Shown: positions 46,020 through 53,347 of the stretch, in pieces | Numbering within the stretch: position 1 is the stretch's first letter | Layout of the letters: every line of letters starts with the position of its first letter | Source of the DNA: Actinomycetota bacterium | GTDB taxonomy: Bacteria; Actinomycetota; Thermoleophilia; Miltoncostaeales; Miltoncostaeaceae | DNA: 64,000 nt | Direction: 5' to 3' | Assembly (NCBI GenBank): GCA_963169235.1 | Contig: CAUJCX010000020.1 | Span: forward strand, 62,001-126,000 | Translations under genes and position numbers: made by a program | Notes under the pieces: generated by a model | The model's database searches: none | Told to the model about the DNA's origin: nothing | The model's input: only the letters and a program-made list of their open reading frames with translations

Positions 46020-46505
46020 CTACACCGCGTCCGAGAACTTCACGTCTTCGCCGCCGATGGGGTAGTCGCGCCGCAGGGGGTGCCCCTCCCAGTCGAACGG
46101 CATCAGGATGCGCGACAGGTCGGGGTGCCCGGCGAACCGCACGCCGAACATGTCGAACACCTCGCGCTCGTGCCAGTCGGCGGTGGCCCACACGGGCTGC
46201 ACCGAATCGACCTCGGGGGCGTCGGCGTCGGCCCACACCCGCAGCCGCACGCGCTCGCCCGTGGCCGGCGAGAACAGGTGGTAGGCCAGACGGAACCGGT
46301 TACCGCGGCCGTCGCCCTCCAGGTAGTCGGCGCACGTCACGTCGCTCAGCAGCGTGAACGCGCACGGCTCGCCCTTGAGGAAGCGGCCGACCGAGCGGAT
46401 GTGCTCGCGGGCGATCTCGATGGTCAGCTCGTCGCCCGGACCCTCGAACTCGGCCACCACCGATCCGGGCCAGGCCGCCTCGATCAGCTTGCCGAACTCG
46501 CTCAC
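46020..46505 (-). CDS. nuoC: NADH-quinone oxidoreductase subunit C
   Basis: A 161-residue peripheral-arm subunit. The C-terminal signature [20 protein letters not shown], with [13 protein letters not shown], is diagnostic, and [12 protein letters not shown] is present. The GTG at 46505 overlaps the nuoB stop by 4 bp and gives an N terminus that fits the family; the open frame upstream would run through nuoB. Confidence 0.95.
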   Translation of the reverse strand: MSEFGKLIEAAWPGSVVAEFEGPGDELTIEIAREHIRSVGRFLKGEPCAFTLLSDVTCADYLEGDGRGNRFRLAYHLFSPATGERVRLRVWADADAPEVDSVQPVWATADWHEREVFDMFGVRFAGHPDLSRILMPFDWEGHPLRRDYPIGGEDVKFSDAV

Positions 46506-47155
46506 AAACCCCGTACCTTGTCGGCCAAGGCGGCAGCGCGCTCGGCGGCCTGCTCGGGCAGCGGCATGTCGCGCTCGCGCATGAGGTCGGTGGACGTGGG
46601 CACGCCCTTCGCGCCGATCTTCTTCTGCAGCACCAGGATGCCCTCGATGAGGCCCTCGGGGCGGGGCGGGCAGCCCGGCACGTACACGTCGACCGGCACG
46701 ATCTTGTCGACGCCCTGCAGGATGGCGTAGTTGTTGAACACGCCGCCGCTCGACGCGCACGCGCCCATCGAGATGACCCACTTGGGTTCCATCATCTGGT
46801 CGTAGATGCGCCGCAGCACCGGCGCCATGCGCTGCGAGACGCGGCCCGAGACGATCAGCAGGTCGGCCTGGCGGGGAGAGTTGCGGAACACCTCGGCGCC
46901 GAAGCGGGCGATGTCGTAGCGCGGCGTGGCCACGTGCATCATCTCGATGGCGCAGCACGCCAGGCCGAACGTGCACGGCCAGATGGCCGACGACTGGGCC
47001 CACGCGCGGGCCTTGTCGAACGTCGTCAGCAGCAGGCGCTTGGCGAACGCCTCCTCCTCGTCGTTCTCGACCAGGTCGCGCAGGTCGCGATCGATGTCGG
47101 GGTGCGTGCGCGGCACGCGCTCGAACGGCGCGCCGGGGGGTGGGATCAACGCCAT
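46502..47155 (-). CDS. nuoB: NADH-quinone oxidoreductase subunit B
   Basis: A 217-residue subunit with the terminal [4Fe-4S] cluster N2 that hands electrons to quinone. Ligands are the tandem Cys in [11 protein letters not shown], then MGACASSGG and VPGCPPRPE. An N-terminal extension of about 45 residues and a charged C-terminal tail flank the core. The ATG at 47155 lies inside the last codons of nuoA (10-bp overlap). Confidence 0.96.
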   Translation of the reverse strand: MALIPPPGAPFERVPRTHPDIDRDLRDLVENDEEEAFAKRLLLTTFDKARAWAQSSAIWPCTFGLACCAIEMMHVATPRYDIARFGAEVFRNSPRQADLLIVSGRVSQRMAPVLRRIYDQMMEPKWVISMGACASSGGVFNNYAILQGVDKIVPVDVYVPGCPPRPEGLIEGILVLQKKIGAKGVPTSTDLMRERDMPLPEQAAERAAALADKVRGL

Positions 47156-47502
47156 TCCAGGGCTCCCTTGCGCCAGACGTAGGCGAGGGCCTCCACCACC
47201 GTCACCGTGAACACCAGCAGCAGCACCAGCGCCGGGATGCCGTTGTCACGCATGACGAGGGCCACCGGGTAGAGGAACGCCAGCTCGATGTCGAACACGA
47301 TGAACAGCATCGCGGTGAGGTAGAAGTCGATCGGGAACCGCTGGCGCACCGGCGTCGTGGCCAGGATGCCGCTCTCGTACGGCATCTCCTTCGCGGGGTT
47401 CGGCTTCGTGGGACCGATGCGGCTGAGCGTCAGGATGGCGCCGCCGACGGCGAGGCCGGCGATCATGAACGCCACGATGGGTAGGTAGTCGTAAAGGTCC
47501 AC
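47146..47502 (-). CDS. nuoA: NADH-quinone oxidoreductase subunit A
   Basis: A 118-residue three-helix membrane subunit and the first gene of the nuo operon. The conserved loop KEMPYESGI and the second helix [20 protein letters not shown] are both present. The GTG at 47502 is chosen because GGAGG lies about 10 nt upstream and the first helix follows at once. The 214 bp upstream, shared with a divergent TPR gene, must contain the operon promoter; TAGCGT within GTTGCTAGCGTGCC on the minus strand is a weak -10 candidate. Confidence 0.94.
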   Translation of the reverse strand: MDLYDYLPIVAFMIAGLAVGGAILTLSRIGPTKPNPAKEMPYESGILATTPVRQRFPIDFYLTAMLFIVFDIELAFLYPVALVMRDNGIPALVLLLVFTVTVVEALAYVWRKGALEWR

Positions 47503-47704
47503 GTGAAGAAGCCCTCCGGGCACGCTGCGGTGCGCACTCGGGGCACCGCGCGCCTGGCACGCTAGCAACGCCGTCCCGTTCCCGCATCTATGTGACGAAT
47601 GGCGCTTAGCGGCAACGTCGCCCGGGAACCTCCGGCGAGGGCCGGCGGCGCGGTCTCCGGGGGCCGTGACGGGTCGCAGCGGACGGGAGCGGGGACGCGG
47701 GTGG

Positions 47705-47710
47705 TAGCGT
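47705..47710 (+). promoter_or_regulatory. Candidate -10 element for the TPR gene (TAGCGT)
   Basis: TAGCGT ends 6 nt before the ATG at 47717, with no ribosome site between, predicting a leaderless mRNA. A -35 match is not evident. Confidence 0.4.
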
Positions 47711-47716
47711 CGCCGC

Positions 47717-48022
47717 ATGGACCGCCTGGAGGCATTCGCGCGCATGGTGGACGACGATCCCGGCGTCGCCCGCGCCCGGTTCGCGTACGCGGTCGAGCTG
47801 CAGCGCGCCGAGCGTCACGAGGACGCCGCCGCCCAGTACCGCGCGTACCTCGACCTGCAAGAGGACGAGGGCAACGCGTGGCAGCGCCTGGGCGAGTGCC
47901 TGACGGCCCTGGGGCGCACCGACGAGGCGGCCGACGCCTACCTGCAGGGCGTGGAGCAGGCCGTGCGGCACGGACACCACGGCATGGCCGACGACATCCA
48001 GGCGTTGATGGACGCCCTGTGA
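47717..48022 (+). CDS. TPR-repeat protein
   Basis: A 101-residue helical protein with about two tetratricopeptide motifs: ARFAYAVELQRAERHEDAAAQY and AWQRLGECLTALGRTDEAADAY. TPR proteins are protein-interaction scaffolds; no partner is evident. The ATG at 47717 follows a TAGCGT hexamer by 6 nt, consistent with leaderless translation. Its stop overlaps the start of the ABC-2 permease by 4 bp, so the two are co-translated. It is divergent from the nuo operon. Confidence 0.8.
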   Translation: MDRLEAFARMVDDDPGVARARFAYAVELQRAERHEDAAAQYRAYLDLQEDEGNAWQRLGECLTALGRTDEAADAYLQGVEQAVRHGHHGMADDIQALMDAL

Positions 48023-48801
48023 CCGCGCGGGCCGGGGCGCGGCTGTCGCCCGCGGCCTCCCTGCGCTACTGGCGCCGCAACGCCGTGGTGGGGCGGCGCA
48101 CCCTGTTCACCACGCTCACGCCGCGCTTCGTGGAGGCCATCGCCTACCTGGCGGTGATGGGCCTGGGCCTCGGCACGTACCTGACGACCGTGAACGGCGT
48201 CGACTACGTGCAGTTCATCGCGCCCGGCGTGTGCGCATCGACGGTGATGTTCGGCGCGATCATCGAGACCACGTACAACGCGTTCGTGCGCATCCACGTG
48301 CGGCGGGTGTTCGAGGCGGCCATCGCGACGCCCCTGTCGGTGGAGGACGTGGTCGTCGGCGAGTACCTGTGGGCCACCACCCGCGCGCTCGCGTACGGCC
48401 TGGTGTTCCTGGTGGTGATGGTGGGCTTCGGCCTGGTGCACAGCCCGTGGGCCCTCGCGGCGGTGCCGGTGATGGCCCTCGGCGGCCTGATGTTCGCCGT
48501 GATCGGGATGGTCTACACCGCGTTCGTCGGCAACATCGAGCACTTCAACATCTTCTACACCGGCGTGCTGACGCCGATGTTCCTGTTCGGCGGCATCTTC
48601 TTCCCGTTCGACCGCCTGCCGCAGTGGGCGCAGGTCGTGGGCTGGTGCCTGCCCCTGTCGCACTTCGTGGAGGCGATGCGCGACCTCACGCTGGGGGCGC
48701 CGGGCGCGATGACGCTGGCGCACGTGGGCGTGATGGCCGCCGTCACCGCCGTGCTGTTCGCGTTGCCGCTGGCGCGCCTCGACCGCCGCCTGCGCGCATG
48801 A
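48019..48801 (+). CDS. ABC-2 type transporter permease
   Basis: A 260-residue membrane protein with about six hydrophobic helices and the ABC-2 permease signature toward the end (GVLTPMFLFGGIFFPFDRLPQWAQ, then WCLPLSHFVEAMRDLTLGA), resembling NodJ/drug-export permeases. The nucleotide-binding partner is not adjacent; the nearest ABC ATPase is the Wzt-like gene 7 kb away, belonging to a different permease type. The GTG at 48019 overlaps the TPR gene by 4 bp. The substrate is unknown. Confidence 0.88.
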   Translation: MTARAGARLSPAASLRYWRRNAVVGRRTLFTTLTPRFVEAIAYLAVMGLGLGTYLTTVNGVDYVQFIAPGVCASTVMFGAIIETTYNAFVRIHVRRVFEAAIATPLSVEDVVVGEYLWATTRALAYGLVFLVVMVGFGLVHSPWALAAVPVMALGGLMFAVIGMVYTAFVGNIEHFNIFYTGVLTPMFLFGGIFFPFDRLPQWAQVVGWCLPLSHFVEAMRDLTLGAPGAMTLAHVGVMAAVTAVLFALPLARLDRRLRA

Positions 48802-50341
48802 CGCTAGGCTGCCGCGCATGACTGATCCGGACCTCCTGGCCCGCGACCGTGCCGCCGCCGAGGCCCTGCTGTTCGAATGGGTCTCGTCCGAGGCGTTGCG
48901 CCGCCACTGCCGCACGGTCGAGATCGCGCTGCGGGCGTACGCGGACGCGCTGGGCGAGGACGCCGACGCCTGGGGCAACGTGGGGCTGCTGCACGACTTC
49001 GACTGGGAGCGGCATCCCAGCGTGCCCGCGCATCCCGCCGACGGCCAGCCGGTGCTGCAGGAGCGGGGCTACCCGGACTGGTTCCGCCGGGCCATCCTGA
49101 GCCACGCCGACCATGCGGGCGTGCCGCGCGAGTCGGCGCTCGAGAAGCACCTGTTCGCGTGCGACGAGCTGTGCGGGTTCGTGCACGCGTGCGCGCTGAT
49201 GCGGCCCGACAAGCTGCAGGGCATGGAGCCCCGCTCGGTGCGCAAGAAGATGAAGGACAAGCGCTTCGCGGCCAACGTCGACCGCGACCACATCGTGCGG
49301 GGCGCGGCCGAGATCGACCGCGACCTCAACGAGCACATCGCGTTCGTGATCGCCGCGATGACGCCGCACGCGGCCGAGCTGGGGCTGCAGCCCGGGTGAG
49401 CGTCGTGGGGGCGGGCGCCACCACGGCCGCCCGGCGCCGATGCGGGTGACGCCCGCGGCGCGCGCGGCCACCCGCACGGCGTCGGCCACGTCGGCCGCCA
49501 GGCCGATGGTGAGCGGCCCCGACGTACCGATGACGCCCTTCGCGGCCGCCAGCACGCCGTCGGTCACCTTGGTGGCGCGGCAGTCGAGCAGCCCGCGCAG
49601 GATGCCGGGGTACGCGGCGGTGTCGTCGCCGCCACCGGCCTCAGCGGCCTGCTCCTGGGTGAGCACCGGGATGTCGAGGCGGGCCTGCAGGTCGGCCTGC
49701 ACCGACGCGCACCGCTCGGGCGCCATGTCGTGCAGGTAGATGGCGGCGAACACCGAGCTGCACAGCGCCACGGCCTCCACCACCTCGTCCAGGCGGTCGG
49801 TGTCGACGGGCAGCGGGAAGCCGTCGATCCCCGCGAGCCGGCGCATGGCGTACGCCTTGGCCTCGGCCGCCGGCAGCGCGGCCTCGGCGCCGATGTCGCC
49901 CAGGTCGAGCACGTCGGAGCCGTCGGTGACCACCATCACGGAGTTGCCCTTGATGGTGTAGTCCCAGGCCTGGTCGAAGTCGTCGTGGATGGCCATGCAG
50001 ACGCGGGCGACGCCCGGCGTGTACGCCATCGAGAGGTCGTCGCGGGTGGTGAGCGCCGTGCGTGAGCGCATGTCCAGCAGGCCGCCCGCGCGCTGGTCGA
50101 GGGCCCGCCCGGCGGGGTCGACGTGCACGCCCGAGACGGCGGCGACGGCGTCGATGACCTTCTGCGGGTCGGCCGCGCTGACGGCGTAGTCGCGCACCAT
50201 GCGCTTGCCGTCGTTGTGCGCGATGGTGACCTCGCCGATGGTGCCGCCGGCGCCCTCGATCGCCTCCACTACCGCGCCGAATGTGCCCACGGTGTTGGGG
50301 GCGACGGCGCGCAGGTTCAGGCGGTGGGGCGTGTCGGACAT
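48743..50341 (-). CDS. ACT/malic-enzyme-derived protein lacking the NAD-binding domain (3' end uncertain)
   Basis: Residues 1-75 resemble an ACT domain; about 92-230 match the N-terminal domain of the short malic enzymes (RDDLSMAYTPGVARVCMAI, GNSVMVVTDGSDVLDLGDIG). Then the sequence jumps over the whole NAD-binding core (about 150 residues) through a Gly-rich joint (AAEAGGGDDTA, 231-242) into the C-terminal malic-enzyme segment YPGILRGLLDCRATKVTDG. Tyr107 and Lys162 are kept, but the metal-binding Glu-Asp pair (usually LEDI) reads LHDM, so catalysis is unlikely. Similarity stops near residue 303 (49433). The frame then runs on without a stop, antisense to the HD gene, for 230 more residues that look non-native. 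Pseudogene or new non-catalytic protein; ATG at 50341 has GAGGAA upstream. Confidence 0.6.
   Translation of the reverse strand: MSDTPHRLNLRAVAPNTVGTFGAVVEAIEGAGGTIGEVTIAHNDGKRMVRDYAVSAADPQKVIDAVAAVSGVHVDPAGRALDQRAGGLLDMRSRTALTTRDDLSMAYTPGVARVCMAIHDDFDQAWDYTIKGNSVMVVTDGSDVLDLGDIGAEAALPAAEAKAYAMRRLAGIDGFPLPVDTDRLDEVVEAVALCSSVFAAIYLHDMAPERCASVQADLQARLDIPVLTQEQAAEAGGGDDTAAYPGILRGLLDCRATKVTDGVLAAAKGVIGTSGPLTIGLAADVADAVRVAARAAGVTRIGAGRPWWRPPPRRSPGLQPQLGRVRRHRGDHERDVLVEVAVDLGRAPHDVVAVDVGREALVLHLLAHRAGLHALQLVGPHQRARVHEPAQLVAREQVLLERRLARHARMVGVAQDGPAEPVRVAPLLQHRLAVGGMRGHAGMPLPVEVVQQPHVAPGVGVLAQRVRVRPQRDLDRAAVAAQRLGRDPFEQQGLGGGTVAGQEVRISHARQPSVMRAGGGRGAPAATRTARR
48805..48810 (+). promoter_or_regulatory. 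Candidate -10 element for the HD-domain gene (TAGGCT)
   Basis: TAGGCT ends 7 nt before the ATG at 48818 and starts 3 bp after the ABC-2 permease stop. No ribosome site lies between, consistent with a leaderless start independent of the upstream genes. Confidence 0.4.
48818..49399 (+). CDS. HD-domain phosphohydrolase-like protein
   Basis: A 193-residue HD-superfamily protein of the type often annotated as a predicted hydrolase. Metal-ligand motifs are HCRTVEIAL (first His), LLHDFDWERHP (the HD pair) and AILSHADHAG (further His residues). No signal peptide. HD enzymes cleave phosphoesters of nucleotides or other small molecules; the substrate is unknown. The ATG at 48818 follows the ABC-2 permease gene by 16 bp. 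The whole gene is overlapped on the minus strand by the run-on part of the malic-enzyme-like frame; motif quality makes the plus-strand gene the real one. Confidence 0.85.
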   Translation: MTDPDLLARDRAAAEALLFEWVSSEALRRHCRTVEIALRAYADALGEDADAWGNVGLLHDFDWERHPSVPAHPADGQPVLQERGYPDWFRRAILSHADHAGVPRESALEKHLFACDELCGFVHACALMRPDKLQGMEPRSVRKKMKDKRFAANVDRDHIVRGAAEIDRDLNEHIAFVIAAMTPHAAELGLQPG

Positions 50342-50480
50342 GGGTTCCTCGACGGGTCGGGTGCGTCGGACGGTGCGGATGCTAGAGCACGTCCCACGGC
50401 CCCGGCCCGCACCGGAGTGCGGTTTCGTCCGCCCCCGGGGGGAGCGTTCGACCCTGATCGGGAGGGTCTCCCGACCCCGG

Positions 50481-51695
50481 CTACGCCGCGCGGGTCATGA
50501 GGTGGTCGACGGCCTGGTCGAGGCCGGCGAGGGACAGCTCGTACATGGGGAACAGGCGGCGGACGGCCTGGAGGGTGCGGGCGCCGTGCGTGTGCTGCCA
50601 CCACACCTCCGGCACCGGGTTGAGCCAGGCGCAGTGGGTGAACCGCGCCCGCACGCGCTCGAGCCACACCCACCCCGGCTCCTCGTTGTACGTGTGCCAG
50701 TCGATGCAGCCGCCTGGCAGCGCCAGCTCGGACGGACCCATGCACGCGTCGCCCACCACCACCAGCATGTGCTCGGACGTCAGGGACCCCAGCAGCGCCC
50801 GCGTGCTGTCGGTGCGCGACCTGTCCATGTCGGCGTCGTGGTACAGCAGGTCGTACACGCAGTTGTGGAAGTACCGCACCGTCAGCTCGCGGAACCGGGA
50901 CGTCTGGTGCAAGGCCGAGAACAGCTGGTCCACCAGGTGGACGTGGTCGTCCATCGAACCCCCGACGTCCAGCAGCAGAACCAGGCGCACCGAGTTGCGG
51001 CGCGGGCGCCGGAACACCAGGTCGAGCGCGCCGCCGGCGTTGGCGGTGGCGTCGATGGTGGCGTCGACGTCCAGCTCGTCGGCGGGCCCGTCCAGGCGGC
51101 TCGACAGCCGCCGCAGGCGGCGCAGCGCGGTGCCGAACTCGCGCACGCCCAGCGTGGCGTCCTGCCGGTACTCGCGCCACGCCCGCGAACCGGCCACCTG
51201 CACGGCGGTGCGGTGGCGCCCCGGCCCGCCGACGCGGATGCCGCCCGTGGGCGCCCCCGAGTGCCCCATGCCCGACGTGCCGCCCGTGCCGATATGGCGG
51301 TCGCCGCCGTGGTGCGCCTCGGTCTGGTGGCGCAGCCGTTCGTCGAAGCGGCGCCGCAGCTCGTCGAGGTCGAGGTGGGAGAGCATCGCGTCGAGGCGTG
51401 CGCGCTGCTCTGGGCTGACGCCCAGGGCGTCGGGGTGCTCGCGCAGCCACTCCAGCACGCGGTCGTCGACGTCGGGGCCGGACGCCTCCAGGCCCGCGAA
51501 GTACTCCACGAACGCCGTGTCGTACGCGTCGAAGTGCGCCTCCGACTTCACCGTCACCGCGCGCGCCGCCAGGTAGAACCCCGCCAGGCTCGATCCCGCG
51601 AGGCCGGCGTCGAGGGCCCGCTGCAGCGTCAGCCACTCATCAAGCGCCACCGGCACGCCGTGGCGCCGCAGCGCGTGGAAAAGCCCCTCGAACAC
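50481..51695 (-). CDS. VWA (CoxE-like) domain protein
   Basis: A 404-residue protein of the CoxE/YehP-like von Willebrand A class. The MIDAS motif DVGGSM is preceded by RRNSVRLVLLL and followed by HLVDQLFSALH and VVVGDACMGPSEL. The N-terminal half is helical and His/Gly-rich near the middle (HHGGDRHIGTGGTSGMGHSG). These proteins work with MoxR ATPases to remodel or insert metal centres in partner enzymes; no oxidoreductase target is adjacent here. The GTG at 51695 is 10 bp after the MoxR gene on the same strand, forming a pair. The 139 bp before the malic-like gene shows nothing else. Confidence 0.9.
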   Translation of the reverse strand: MFEGLFHALRRHGVPVALDEWLTLQRALDAGLAGSSLAGFYLAARAVTVKSEAHFDAYDTAFVEYFAGLEASGPDVDDRVLEWLREHPDALGVSPEQRARLDAMLSHLDLDELRRRFDERLRHQTEAHHGGDRHIGTGGTSGMGHSGAPTGGIRVGGPGRHRTAVQVAGSRAWREYRQDATLGVREFGTALRRLRRLSSRLDGPADELDVDATIDATANAGGALDLVFRRPRRNSVRLVLLLDVGGSMDDHVHLVDQLFSALHQTSRFRELTVRYFHNCVYDLLYHDADMDRSRTDSTRALLGSLTSEHMLVVVGDACMGPSELALPGGCIDWHTYNEEPGWVWLERVRARFTHCAWLNPVPEVWWQHTHGARTLQAVRRLFPMYELSLAGLDQAVDHLMTRAA

Positions 51696-51705
51696 GTCCC
51701 GCCGC

Positions 51706-52548
51706 CTAGCGGAACGTGCCGTTGCCGCCCACCGCCATCGCGCGGCGCGCGGCGTCGAGGTCCTGCGGCTTCTTCAGCACCACGCCGAGGAACGGCATCT
51801 CCTCGAGCACCCGCTCGGGCGGGATGCCCCCCACCACCAGCGCCTGCACCCAGTCGACCAGCTCGCTGGTGGACGGGCGCTTGGCCAGCGCGTCCATGCG
51901 GCGCAGCACGTAGAACGCCTCCACCGCGGCCGTCAGCAGGCGCTCGTCGAGCCCCGGGTGGTGCACCCGCACGATCTCGGCCATCTGCTCGGGGTGGGGA
52001 AACGCGATGTAGTGGAACACGCACCGGCGCAGGAACGCGTCGGGCAGCTCCTTCTCGGCGTTGGACGTGATGATCACCACGGGGCGCGTGGCGGCCGTGA
52101 CCGTGTCGCCGGTCTCGGGGATGTGGAAGCTCATGCGGTCGAGCTCCCACAGCAGGTCGTTGGGGAACTCGATGTCGGCCTTGTCGACCTCGTCGATCAC
52201 CACCACGACGCGGCGGTCGGCCTGGAACGCCTGTCCCAGCACGCCCATGCGGATGTACCGGCGGATGTCGCTGGGGTCGCCGTCGCCGAACTGGCTGTCG
52301 TAGAGGCGCTGCACGGTGTCGTAGACGTACAGGCCGTCCTGTGCCTTGGTGGTGGAGCGCACGCTCCACACCAGCAAGTCGGTGCCCAGCGACTCGGCGA
52401 CGGCCTCGGCCAGCAGCGTCTTGCCCGTGCCCGGCTCTCCCCGCACCAGCAGCGGGCGCTCCAGGGCGATGGCGACGTTGACCGACGTGCGCAGGTCCTC
52501 GCCGGCGATGTACGAGTCGGTTCCCTCGAACGGGCGTGCATCGTGCAC
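51706..52548 (-). CDS. MoxR-family AAA+ ATPase
   Basis: A 280-residue AAA+ chaperone. Walker A is RGEPGTGKTLLAEAVAE near 36, Walker B VVVVIDEVDKADIEFPNDLL near 116, sensor 1 TSNAEKELPDAFLRRC near 161, and a lid domain with PSTSELVDWVQAL. MoxR-VWA pairs assemble or activate protein complexes. The start GTG at 52548 has an AAAGG-like ribosome site; TAGGCT at 52578-52583 on the minus strand may be its -10 box. The VWA partner follows immediately, supporting a two-gene operon. Confidence 0.92.
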   Translation of the reverse strand: MHDARPFEGTDSYIAGEDLRTSVNVAIALERPLLVRGEPGTGKTLLAEAVAESLGTDLLVWSVRSTTKAQDGLYVYDTVQRLYDSQFGDGDPSDIRRYIRMGVLGQAFQADRRVVVVIDEVDKADIEFPNDLLWELDRMSFHIPETGDTVTAATRPVVIITSNAEKELPDAFLRRCVFHYIAFPHPEQMAEIVRVHHPGLDERLLTAAVEAFYVLRRMDALAKRPSTSELVDWVQALVVGGIPPERVLEEMPFLGVVLKKPQDLDAARRAMAVGGNGTFR

Positions 52549-52615
52549 GGGGCCGCCTTTCGTCGTGCGTTCGCCCCAGCCTAGTGCGGTGGCGCGGGGC
52601 GGGTCCGCGGGCGCG

Positions 52616-53161
52616 CTATCGCCGGGCGATGCGCCGGTAGACGCCCGCGCCGACGCCCCCCAGCGCCAGCAGGCCCGCCATCAGGGACAGCACCATGAAC
52701 GGCCACGGCACCCGGGCGGTCGGCTCGGGAAGGGGAGGCGTGGGAATGGCCAGCTCGGCCGCCGATGCCTGACGCACCGGCGTCGTCGCCGGCCTGACGA
52801 CCGGGGCCGCCTTGCCCGGCGCGGCCTTGGTCGGGGCGGCCTTGCCAGGGGCGCCGCCATCACCCGCGGGCGGGTCGCTGGGCGGTGGGGCGGCCGCCGC
52901 CGGACCGGGGTCGCTGCGCCGGATGCCGGCCATGGCTTCGGCCTGGGCCTGCTCGATGGCGGCGGCGGTCGCTCCGTACGACGCGTTGCGGGTACGGTGC
53001 GCGATCTCGAGCGCACCCGACAGCTCCGACGGCGAGTACGTGCCGTCGATGCGGCCGTCGGCCTCGTAGTCGGCGATCACGTCGGCGGGAGATGCGGTCG
53101 CGACGGCGACACCCGTGACGAGGGTGGCGGCCAGGCAGATGAGGGCAAGGAATGAACGCAT
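52616..53161 (-). CDS. Membrane-anchored exported protein with KAAP repeats, unknown function
   Basis: Not recognised. The 181-residue product has a signal peptide (MRSFLALICLAATLVTGVAV ... ASPA), a short helical domain with ADVIADYEADGRIDGTYSPSE and RTRNASYGATAAAIEQAQAEA, then a Pro/Ala/Lys-rich region with KAAPTKAAPGKAAP repeats, and a C-terminal hydrophobic helix (MVLSLMAGLLALGGVGAGVY) followed by RRIARR. The topology is an exported domain held to the membrane by its C terminus, like a sortase substrate, but the preceding PLPEPT is not a standard LPXTG. ATG at 53161; divergent from the polysaccharide genes. Confidence 0.7.
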   Translation of the reverse strand: MRSFLALICLAATLVTGVAVATASPADVIADYEADGRIDGTYSPSELSGALEIAHRTRNASYGATAAAIEQAQAEAMAGIRRSDPGPAAAAPPPSDPPAGDGGAPGKAAPTKAAPGKAAPVVRPATTPVRQASAAELAIPTPPLPEPTARVPWPFMVLSLMAGLLALGGVGAGVYRRIARR

Positions 53162-53333
53162 CAAGGTGGGTATGAGCGATTCTACGCCGCAGCGCAGTCG
53201 CAGGGGGACGGCCGTCGGCAGGCGACGCGGGACGCGTGCGGCCGGGACTGTTCCGTCGCCGCCATGGTACCGGCCGCACGTGGCGATCCCGCGATCGCCG
53301 GGCACGCGGGTCACACCGCGCAAGCGCGTTATG

Positions 53334-53339
53334 TACGGT
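53334..53339 (+). promoter_or_regulatory. Candidate -10 element for the rmd-gmd operon (TACGGT)
   Basis: TACGGT ends 8 nt before the GTG at 53348, without a ribosome site, so the mRNA may be leaderless. GTCACA at 53310-53315 is a possible -35 at 18-bp spacing (4 of 6 to TTGACA). The same TACGGT hexamer precedes the glycosyltransferase at 60435. Confidence 0.45.
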
Positions 53340-53347
53340 GCCGGGAC

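Noticed and set aside
33237-47502. Unusual gene content in the nuo operon
   Set aside because: All 14 subunits are present in the standard order with standard lengths and motifs. Only the NuoM Pro-rich tail is mildly unusual.
47540-47600. GGGAAC upstream of nuoA as a SigR-type promoter
   Set aside because: The expected partner (GTT about 18 bp away) is absent; GTTG lies only 7 bp downstream.
52700-52760. PLPEPT as a sortase signal of the 181-residue protein
   Set aside because: It does not match LPXTG or LPXTA spacing, and no sortase gene is in the window. Kept only as an open question.
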